Source of the DNA: Ichthyophonus hoferi
Lineage: Eukaryota; Opisthokonta; Ichthyosporea; Ichthyophonida; Ichthyophonidae
Direction: 5' to 3'
DNA: 16,901 nucleotides
Assembly (NCBI GenBank): GCA_002751075.1
Contig: NAOQ01000286.1
Coordinates: 57,106 to 74,006, forward strand
Part shown: positions 9,214-16,901 of the stretch, in pieces
Layout of the letters: every line of letters starts with the position of its first letter
How positions within the stretch are numbered: the stretch's first letter is position 1
The notes under the pieces: model-generated
Databases searched by the model: none
What the model was told of the DNA's origin: nothing
What the model saw: the letters and a program-made list of their open reading frames with translations, nothing else
Translations under genes and position numbers: made by a program

Positions 9214-10545
9214 TTAAACAGCGATGACACAAGCCTGTGCAACGGCTAGGTTATAATACTTGATAGAACGATGTTGCTCTCCTGGGGTGTGGCTATATTG
9301 GCAGTTCTTATTCCTATATACACACTTTGCCCCATAATTACACCGTTCAGTTGGGATAAATAGAGAGCGGAACCGCTCCAGATCTTCTTGGGAATGAGCA
9401 AACGTGCAGGTTCCAGCCTTCTTGCACTTGCCCTTAGAATCCATGTGCCGACACATTACCACACGGAAACCCGTGGGACGTTCTTTCCAATGTAGGGGCA
9501 TTTTATCATTACGTGACCCATACATGTTATGTTCAGGGCGAGGCATCATCATATTTGCCCATTCCTCCTCCGGGAATCCATGCTGTTGGTCATATACATG
9601 CATAGGTTTGTTGGAGTTTTGCTGCCAAAATATTTTTTGCTGGTCATTAGACGACACAGCCTCACTCTCCTCACTTGATCCTGCAGATACAATTGTATCA
9701 ACATCATCATCAAGGGCCGCCATAAAGCCAGAAGGAAGGAGCTCATAATTAACACCTTGGGATGTAAGTGAGCTAGTACCAGCTGGAACACTTTCAAATG
9801 CTAATTTGACCGATTCCTTACGAGGGGGCATGGAAAGGGTCTTGGCATTCAACGTTGAATTGGATGGGGGGGAGGAATTCTCGGGTGTATCGGGTGGGGT
9901 GAAAGAGACGATTGGTGTTTGAGAGTTTTGCTCGTTAAACACATTCCACTGGAAATGATTTTGGGTGGAATCCCATGTTGTGGCCGAAACGGGAGTGGAG
10001 CAAGCTGCAGCTAAAAGCTCACCACATGCATCACATGACTCCTTCAAAGCATGAAGGGTGGAATCGATAATGTGAAGATCTATAGACTTACCCTCAACTG
10101 CTCTCTTGCAGCAAGCAACCAGGTGTTTAAATGCCACAATAAACCTTTGGTTATCAGCCCACAAAGGCAGGTATGGAACCACTGCATTGAGAGATTCTTC
10201 CAAATCACCTGGCTGTAAAGCTGAATATGCATATGCCTCAGACACAGACATGAGCGCAGCTGTGCCTAGATCTGTAGCGGCCATAAGAATACTTATGAAA
10301 TTCTCAGGGCCCTCCGACGCTAGTTGCATGACAGAACATCTTTGAGCCAAAAGGCCAAGCAAATTCTCCATCTTCAGGGTTACAGAAGTAGAACTGGAAG
10401 TAACTAGGCCATGGTGTAGTCTAAAACTACGAACAAAGGTGTCTATAGCAAAGCATCTCTTAAGTGTTGCAATTTCAATAGAAGCTGTAAGTCGTATATC
10501 CTCTTCACCTCGTTCTAATACTTGTAATTCTCTAATATCTGCCAT
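9214..10545 (-). CDS. CCCH-type zinc finger protein, roquin-like first finger, single exon
   Basis: A 443-residue intronless frame starting MADIREL at the ATG ending at 10545, which has A at -3 and G at +4. The frame stays open upstream to 10587 but has no other ATG. Residues 1-185 are mostly helical, with many Leu and Ala and several Cys (LVACCKRAVEG, CDACGELLAAAC). About 195-300 is Ser/Thr/Pro/Asn-rich and probably disordered (SFTPPDTPENSSPP). Residues 270-295 are acidic and Ser-rich. Finger 1 is C365-x8-C374-x5-C380-x3-H384, with CTFAHSQEDLERFR, close to the roquin/RC3H finger as I recall it. Finger 2 is C402-x5-C408-x6-C415-x3-H419, a non-canonical spacing; 17 residues separate the two. 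CCCH fingers usually bind single-stranded AU-rich RNA, so an mRNA-regulating role is likely but inferred. No RING or recognisable ROQ domain is present, so it is not a full roquin. It is clearly less AT-rich than its surroundings and converges on MTIF2. Confidence 0.87.
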   Translation of the reverse strand: MADIRELQVLERGEEDIRLTASIEIATLKRCFAIDTFVRSFRLHHGLVTSSSTSVTLKMENLLGLLAQRCSVMQLASEGPENFISILMAATDLGTAALMSVSEAYAYSALQPGDLEESLNAVVPYLPLWADNQRFIVAFKHLVACCKRAVEGKSIDLHIIDSTLHALKESCDACGELLAAACSTPVSATTWDSTQNHFQWNVFNEQNSQTPIVSFTPPDTPENSSPPSNSTLNAKTLSMPPRKESVKLAFESVPAGTSSLTSQGVNYELLPSGFMAALDDDVDTIVSAGSSEESEAVSSNDQQKIFWQQNSNKPMHVYDQQHGFPEEEWANMMMPRPEHNMYGSRNDKMPLHWKERPTGFRVVMCRHMDSKGKCKKAGTCTFAHSQEDLERFRSLFIPTERCNYGAKCVYRNKNCQYSHTPGEQHRSIKYYNLAVAQACVIAV

Positions 10546-10555
10546 CGTCACCCCG

Positions 10556-10570
10556 CCAATATATAAAATA
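10556..10570 (-). promoter_or_regulatory. TATA-like and ATTGG sequence just upstream of the CCCH start
   Basis: On the minus strand, TATTTTATAT runs into ATTGG at 10-25 bases before the ATG. A working TATA box would normally lie farther from the start codon, so the 5' UTR would have to be very short or the transcription start lies elsewhere. The match may be chance in AT-rich DNA. Confidence 0.2.
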
Positions 10571-10986
10571 ACTGTACAAAACCATTAAATAGCCTTACAA
10601 CAACAACCGTCAAACAAACCAAACCTATATACAACAAAAGGTTAAATGTATTTGTGGTGATATCATGGCATTTAGAGTGAAGGTGGTACATAACAGGCGG
10701 GACCTGAAATATATAACGGTTACATTAATGCGTGATATATATGGTATCTACGGGCTTACAAATATCCATAATATTTTTCTATTGGGTAATTTATATCGTG
10801 AGCCACATAAAATGATATTATTGGTTGTATTAAGTACGCTAATTTGCTCATTTGAGATAAAATTCAAAGCTATATCTTACAGTAGACACCAATAAAATCA
10901 AATCATTTGGAGGGTGGTAACTTATTATAATGCCCTTTTACCCTACTCTGTTTAAACCAAAACCAAACGGACGTTGAAGGCTCAAG

Positions 10987-11084
10987 ATTCGATTCTGGGT
11001 CGGAGCGACCCGATTACCTTGATGCATGTATAATCTTGGTTGGTTGAAAGAACGTATCTCTAATAGGGAGGGGGCATTAGAGAT
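10987..11084. other. GC-richer patch with two hairpins
   Basis: TTCGATTC (10988-10995) resembles the core of a Pol III B box. Next comes GGGTCG-GAG-CGACCC (10997-11011), a perfect 6-bp stem. ATCTCTAAT (11056-11064) and ATTAGAGAT (11076-11084) form a perfect 9-bp stem with an 11-base G-rich loop. It does not fold as a tRNA. It could be a SINE remnant or an unknown RNA. Confidence 0.35.
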
Positions 11085-11301
11085 TTGCTCAATTACCCCT
11101 GCTTAATAGCCGTATACTATTATTTTAGCTAGAATAAAGACCATATTAGAGTACTTATCAGGGGCTATAAGACTCTTAGTAAGATGCGAATTAGATTAAA
11201 TATGATAGTTAAATAAAAACCTGTTCCGAATTTATCACTATTGCAGGTTATTTTAAGAAATAATTTAAGTAGAGTCGAAAGAAGACTGCTACAAAAAATA
11301 A

Positions 11302-11354
<53 letters not shown>
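11302..11354. repeat. (AAT)n microsatellite
   Basis: About seventeen uninterrupted AAT units. Confidence 0.95.
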
Positions 11355-11355
<1 letters not shown>

Positions 11356-12546
11356 TAAATGAGTAGGCCAGAAAGTGTTACTATGTAATTATATAATTTG
11401 AGGAGTGTGACCTATTTAGAGTTTAAGATAATAATACCAGTGACGTTTATTATAATAATTATAGAATTTATAGCATAGATCTAAATTTGTAGGCCAGGTA
11501 ACAGATACTCAAAGGGCCGACTTAAAAATATTGCGTGATATAAAATATTGCAAATAAGTGAAGATAGGATCGGTACATGTGGTTTACATCCGTTTTGAAT
11601 TGTGGGTGGGAATATCAAATTAAGGGGTGCTTTAGGACACAGTACCGATAGGCTAAGACATATTTTGATTATTAATAGAGGATGAATACAATACTTGTAT
11701 TTGTACAGCAATGGGAATTAATCGACAGAACACAAAAATAAAATACTGAGTATTGGATTTGCTGGCGGGTCATCAGAGGTAATATATGTTCTTTAAGTTT
11801 TAAATTCAAAACTATGCAATTATATAAAATGTTTCAAAAATAAATAAATACAGGTTTGTCAACCAGTAATAAAGAAGAACGACATATGTAAATAGAACTT
11901 AGTACAACTGGTCAAGACTAGTGCCATTTTCAATGTAATTCTATATATAGTCTGACGTTTGTCTGACCTTAAAGGTACACAAATACAAGCGGTAACAGCA
12001 CGTTTAAAATAATCCACAATTGAAATAATTGACCACTACCAAAACATATATTTACTGGGTAATTAAATAATATATGTGGAATACTAGTATTGGACGATTT
12101 TACTTAGTTGTAGATGCATATAAGATAATCACTGTAGATATGTATATGGATGAATAATTTTGATTAATGAAACCATCAAGATAAATTTTGGGAAACACCC
12201 GACTATTCAATATATTTTCACTGTCGATGGCATGAAATAATGAATAAATAAATCTTACGGAAAGTGAAACAACACCTCGTTCGTCTAGCATATAAATCAA
12301 CCAGATAGTTAAATATACTGTTATAATTTAAAGCATAATACTGCCCGCCTTATAAAAAATAATTAAATGATGAGCGTAAAACTAAAAGCTTTGGCGTTAA
12401 TTAATAGTTTAAATATTAAACAGAATGTGTACTTTATTCTCCTCCTTTATGCCTTTACGCTCATTTTGCTAGCTCTGTTGATGTAATGTATTCTCTTTCT
12501 CCAATCCCATTCATTTCCATTTTAACGGTTTCTACAATTCGATTGA

Positions 12547-12579
12547 AAATGGGTCGATCAGATGCCAAATGGGTCGATC
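12547..12579. repeat. 13-bp direct repeat AAATGGGTCGATC, period 20
   Basis: Exact copies at 12547-12559 and 12567-12579. The core AAAATGGGTC recurs inverted at about 13027-13036. Confidence 0.85.
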
Positions 12580-13098
12580 TCAAGTTTGAAATATAACGGG
12601 CCAACCACATCCCCATAGGATTTATAATTGATTATACCGTAATCTGGGGGGTTTTGGGTATTACATATAAATTATATAAATATGCATACTTGAATATTTT
12701 TAAAATCAAAATTAAAATATTAAATGTTAATAGAAATTGTTACGTAATGCTATTAAATAATACGTGACTTAATATGTGTTGTCTATTCATATTGTTGTGT
12801 GTGCCAAATCTACCCCTTGCCTTATTATACTATTTATAAAGAAATTACGAGTACCCAACTTTTAATCTTAATTTACGTCTTTGTAACATTTATTAGCCAA
12901 TGTTTGGTTAGATATCCTCAGCAGATAAGAATATCACGAGGAAATGTTTCCCAAAAATTATAAGAGGTTGCTTTAGATTTAGAAATGATCCAATGTAAAA
13001 ACACTAAAGAAATCTTATGTCGCATTGACCCATTTTTATATCTTTGGCCACAACATCATTTTCGTTTGTTTTCTTTCTTTATCAATCACAATGAAATG

Positions 13099-13122
13099 AT
13101 ATATATATATATATATATATAT
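13099..13122. repeat. (AT)n microsatellite
   Basis: Twelve uninterrupted AT units. Confidence 0.95.
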
Positions 13123-14391
13123 GCTATGTGGCGCTATATACTCAAATGAGTATGTACGGTTCATAGAAATTTGTAATAAATTAGCGTGCTAATATGCAAA
13201 AATTCGACAAAGCACATGAATAATAAGTAATCACCAATTAATTTTGATCATATATTAAAATAGTTGAAACTTTCAAGCCACAAAAAATGATTATTAAAAT
13301 ATTTACATGACTATTGGCCAATATGTAAGTATAACTATATTTATTAAATGTAGGAGCAGCGTTAAAATAAAAGAACACGGAAAGGTTAACCATTGGTGAA
13401 ACTGGGCACATATCCGTGAAACGTTATATGGTTTATTTAAAATGCTATATAATTGGCTTAATGTCACTATCCATAATCAGTGAAGTCAACTGAATATACC
13501 CTTCTGTTGGCCTCTGGCTCTACAACGAAATAAATATTATACTTAATATACCTCAATAATAACAGGGGTAACGTACCAGGATATTTATTCCTGTATAGGC
13601 AGTGAGATTTTCATGAGGAATGATTCCCTTACGCAATCATTTAATAATATGTTTACGGCTTTTAACTGATATTAGCACTTAACATCAACTATCTCCAGTA
13701 TCAACAATCGTTCAATTTATCACTCTTCAGCATATATTTACTTTGGGCTTGTACGCATCATACATTTGAAATTTGTTGACATTATAATCGTTGACAAATA
13801 CTAATATTGATAGCATAATTTAAGATTGTACCTACATAGGTGTACAGTATATTATATTAGAGTATACTGAAAGGAATAAAATTATTATATTGTTTTGTTA
13901 AATAGAATTGATTAAATTGAAAGCGTTGGATAAATCTTAATCATATGATATTCTCAGTCCTATTTAACACGTTGATGAAGTGAGATCACATTAACACTCA
14001 AGAAACTAAGATGCCATGTTTTGAATGAATACATAAATTTTGCGTTTTTTGATTCGTTTGATTTTCAGCTGACTCGTATTATGGAGCCAATACATTGCAT
14101 CCTGAATACATGTCTATCATGCTCTTAAATAAAATAGCTTTACTAACAATAATTAAAAATTATCACTGTTCATACCCACATCTTATGTTCAAAAAACCAT
14201 TTATTGGTATTATAAAATAAAAACGATGGGTAGTTTGGCTACATTGACATATATGCTTTTGAAGTCGCTTTTGTATTTATTTTTAACCCGTTAAAGTCGG
14301 GCCAAATAGTTCTGTTTTAACATCACTCGAGTCACCTTTACCTCATTGGCTGTACACTTAACACGGTCTTATCTTTTTGAATCGTGTCCCT

Positions 14392-14518
14392 AGAACGTTC
14401 TATCTGAACGGATAGTCAAATAAAATTTTATGTTGTTCCCATACACGTGCCAATGCCTTTTGAACCCGGAAATTCTTATAAATATAACCAGGTCCAATCT
14501 GAAAAGGTAGGACATTGG
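14392..14518 (+). promoter_or_regulatory. Promoter-like cluster: HSE-like palindrome, E-box, CCAAT, TATA
   Basis: In order: the palindrome AGAACGTTCT (14392-14401), which contains the heat-shock-element core GAAnnTTC; CACGTG (14444-14449) directly followed by CCAAT (14450-14454); TATAAATA (14477-14484); CCAAT (14494-14498); ATTGG (14514-14518). This order and spacing resemble a TATA promoter firing near 14510 on the plus strand. The first downstream ATG (14581) opens only an 18-codon frame, ending near a GTAGGT donor-like site, so no gene can be tied to it with certainty. Confidence 0.3.
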
Positions 14519-15571
14519 AAGAGAAAAATTATTATACCATTCATATCTTATATACTACGGCTGGACTTACTTCCACAGTCATGCTCAATTCGCATGATTT
14601 TTTTAAATGCAGAATAAGTATTTTAAGTTCTGTGTAGGTACATGGTCTCAAGATCAGGGATATATCATTTGGGAATTAATTCATATATCTTACCTTCAAT
14701 TTTCCTATTGGGTTAAATACGAGCGTTCACTCAATAAAGTGACCGAACTTGCTTATATACAGTGTATGCGGCAATATGAAACAGGAGGTTCTACAACAAA
14801 ACAGCCTTTTGTCGAGCATTAGGAGAGTATGTGATACAGGTACATGGGCCGTAATGCCTATAGTTCTTTTAGAAGTTCACAAGTGTAATCTATCTGTATT
14901 TTATGTTCGAATAGACGCAGTGATGAGAATCCTTTAACTAGTAGTCGGCTTATTATACTGTATTGTTGTGTTATATTGTACTAACCTATATTGTAGTATA
15001 TTATGTTATATTATGTTACATTAGATTATATTACATCACACAGTATTGTAATTGTGGTACACAATAGGGCACTATATTATAATATTATATATTTTATTGT
15101 ATTGTAATTATTAACACTTCAAATATTTACCAATTTTAATAAATACCAAGTTCGTAAACAAGTAGGTCTACTACCAATCATAAGGATTCACTATGACCTA
15201 GCCACTCCTGTTTCTACTAATAAGAGTATTTTTTTATGGATTATCGGTGCTTACTCTCTTGTGGGCTTCAAAGCAACTCTTATTTAAGTTGAAGTGCCTG
15301 GTCAAATATTGCTGTACACAATATAAATAAGATCAACTATAGTCTTAATTAATTAATTAACAACAGACCAATAATAAACCTCATTTGAATAAATTAATAT
15401 TTTAATTCAATGAACACAATGTAATCGCTATTGATTAGATCAACAAAAAGTTTTCAGTTTTAACTTAGGGTTTTATTATTGAAATCTTGGGATAGACAAC
15501 TATATGGTAGTTTTAAGTATTGACATTAAGTAAAGATGACGAAAACGGCCGAAAAGTGTATGTGTAAATAA
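14519..15571. other. Stretch between the promoter-like cluster and the possible exon
   Basis: Two overlapping 60-70-codon frames at 14607-14937 show no recognisable product. A degenerate pentamer array fills 14955-15112. The rest is AT-rich and unremarkable. Confidence 0.5.
14955..15112. repeat. Pentamer-type repeat (TATTG/TTATA)
   Basis: Degenerate 5-bp units such as TATTG, TTATA and TGTTA, the same style as the MTIF2 intron arrays but outside that gene. Confidence 0.65.
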
Positions 15572-15957
15572 AGACAATCGACATACAAAGTTTTATCAAG
15601 TTTTGTTTTGAAGATATGTCTCAGGAAGTCGGAAGGAAAGAGCTATAAACACAGTTTGCCTCTGGCACCAAAAACCGTCGAGAACTCCACCAGAGCGTCA
15701 AAGAAGAAGAAAGTAGAAGTCACTACTACTTCTAGTAATTCCTCAAATATCAAGACCCAACCAATCGTAACAAAGACGTCTGCTCCAAGTATAGACCCTC
15801 TATCTCAACCTCTTCCATCAGCGTGTTGTTCGTCGGAAGATCTTATGTCCGTAGACTCAGTTAGTGACGGACATATATCAGAAACAGAGGACATCGATTC
15901 TAACAGGGGTTCTATTTATAACAAGACTCTCTTGTTATTCTGTAGCAATATTAAATA
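15572..15957 (+). CDS. Possible coding exon, Ser/Thr/Lys-rich, no start codon
   Basis: The frame is open from 15572 to the TAA at 15955-15957 and contains no ATG before residue ~95. The stretch is visibly less AT-rich than its flanks and uses varied codons, as coding DNA does here. The peptide has a basic run (RASKKKKVEV), then Ser/Thr-rich TTTSSNSSN, and an acidic Ser-rich end (SSEDLMSVDSVSDGHISETE) that looks like casein-kinase-type sites. That composition fits a disordered nuclear or signalling protein. It would need an upstream exon to supply a start. An ATG at 15536 followed by a GTATGT donor at 15558 exists but gives the wrong phase with the nearby AGs. It might also be a decayed gene piece. 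Function unknown. Confidence 0.35.
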
Positions 15958-15958
15958 A

Positions 15959-16901
15959 TGGTCTTCCTTTTTTTTTTAATCCTCTGCTTAAAATTCCCGG
16001 CCTCTATCTATAATGGGTGAAACTATAGCTACATATTATATTTAAGATTTAATCTGGGAGATACCCACACACAATATGCATATACTACTTATCATGTTTG
16101 CATTATATTTTACATACAAAGGCTGAAATCGACAGTTTGTTCTTCTCGAATCAATCTGCAGCTAACTAGGTTTAATAAGTACTTGACAGCCTGTATCCAG
16201 AAGCGTTTCTGTAAGAGTTATAAAATCATGGGTCAAATTTTGCGATCATAAGACTATTTGTTATAATCTGCCATAGCCGAAAGCCTGTAAGTCTGTCATA
16301 CTTCCAATGCAATGTACCAAGTGTTAAATAGTATAATGGTACGTATAATATTGTATAACATTACATGTATTTTAGTATGTATTATAGTATGTATGATTAG
16401 ATTTAATCTCAATCAATGCAACTGGCTAGATGGCTAGATTAATATAATCTATACTTATTGCTAAACTAATCTATATTCTATGTAGATTAAATCCCAGATA
16501 AGATGATCAGTTAGATTTTTAGATAATTATAGTTAGTCGCTCATTAAAGTATGTCCGAAATATTTTATGACTATCCAGATTAACGCATCTCATACTACGG
16601 GCCGTGTGAACTTTACTATACCATTCCACACGTAGATCAACCAAAGTTCTAGCAACAAGCGCATCAGGCGATGATTGACAAATCATTAATTTAATCACTA
16701 TTACAAGATCGTTAATCGCGATTCTAGTTTTAATCATAAGTACTTAAAATTTAAAATAGAGTGGCTCAGGATTAATTAGTTACCCAATATCTTCCAATCT
16801 AATAGATTAATCCATTAATAGAACATCCCACAAATAGTGAAGCACTGGCGGTTGTAGAAATAAGTACAAAAGCAAACAAAACATATAATAAAGGGGGGCA
16901 C
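15959..16901. other. AT-rich right end with AGATTA/TAATCT cluster
   Basis: No secure gene. Seven AGATTA or TAATCT words lie at 16404-16809, in part as 7-bp inverted pairs. A roughly 100-bp island near 16581-16680 is about 45% GC. It falls inside a 72-codon minus-strand frame (16519-16737) of unrecognised product, perhaps an exon. Confidence 0.5.

Larger units (their letters stand above)
10571..12440. other. Region upstream of the CCCH gene, no convincing gene
   Basis: AT-rich. A 77-codon plus-strand frame at 10665-10895 starts with a fair ATG context and ends inside AATAAA, but its product resembles nothing I know. A GC-richer patch with hairpins lies at 10987-11084 and an AAT microsatellite at 11302-11354. 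Other open frames are short and unconvincing. Confidence 0.6.
12441..14391. other. AT-rich intergenic region, no gene seen
   Basis: No frame worth calling on either strand. It contains a 13-bp direct repeat at 12547-12579, an AT microsatellite at 13099-13122 and the 12-bp palindrome TATTGGCCAATA at 13312-13323. I see nothing else. Confidence 0.6.

Noticed and set aside
9404-9748. Plus-strand 114-residue frame
   Set aside because: It is antisense to the CCCH gene, whose zinc-finger pattern and codon use show that the minus strand is coding.
10546-10551. Upstream GTG start for the CCCH protein
   Set aside because: Nuclear eukaryotic genes start at ATG; the ATG at 10545 has a strong context.
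10665-10895. Small plus-strand frame divergent from the CCCH gene
   Set aside because: It has a fair start context and an AATAAA at its end, but no recognisable product; this length is expected by chance.
10985-11011. tRNA gene
   Set aside because: A TTCGATTC loop is present, but the T stem has a mismatch and there is no D arm, anticodon arm or acceptor stem.
11481-12300. Minus-strand frames of 66-76 codons
   Set aside because: Their composition matches random AT-rich translation, and they show no motifs or splice support.
14607-14937. Two overlapping plus-strand frames
   Set aside because: They have no familiar motifs, weak start contexts and AT-rich codon composition like the flanks.

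Overview
This is eukaryotic nuclear DNA, very AT-rich outside the coding parts. The main gene is cut into short exons by GT-AG introns, and the introns are packed with simple tandem repeats. Codons follow the standard code. Nothing fixes the species. A mitochondrial IF-2 gene occurs in most eukaryotes, and a roquin-style CCCH finger suggests an animal or close relative, perhaps an early-branching AT-rich metazoan; that is inference.

Layout. (1) 1-7391, plus strand: the 3' part of a mitochondrial translation initiation factor 2 gene (MTIF2). Thirteen exons encode the last 434 residues, from the G4 motif NKMD to the stop; the 5' exons lie left of the window. Introns carry arrays of 2-, 4-, 5-, 7- and 8-bp units. 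(2) 7392-9213: a convergent intergenic region with several hairpins and poly(A) signals for both neighbours. (3) 9214-10545, minus strand: an intronless 443-residue protein with two CCCH zinc fingers at its C-terminus, the first like that of roquin. (4) 10546-14390: AT-rich DNA with no convincing gene, but with a GC-richer hairpin patch near 10.98-11.08 kb and short repeats near 12.4-12.6 kb. (5) 14392-15957: a promoter-like cluster followed about 1.1 kb later by an open, ATG-less, Ser/Thr/Lys-rich frame that could be an exon. (6) 15959-16901: AT-rich DNA with a marked cluster of AGATTA/TAATCT words and a 100-bp GC-rich island.

The two solid genes work in different places. MTIF2 would bring initiator tRNA to the mitochondrial ribosome. 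The CCCH protein is probably an RNA-binding factor in the cytoplasm or nucleus. Nothing links them except convergent orientation. I see no transposon with recognisable coding parts, no retroviral element, no rRNA or tRNA and no CRISPR. The most unusual signals are a ~46-bp triplication spanning the intron 9/exon 10 junction, complementary repeat arrays in introns flanking particular MTIF2 exons, a high density of CCAAT/ATTGG in the introns, and the AGATTA/TAATCT cluster at the right end.
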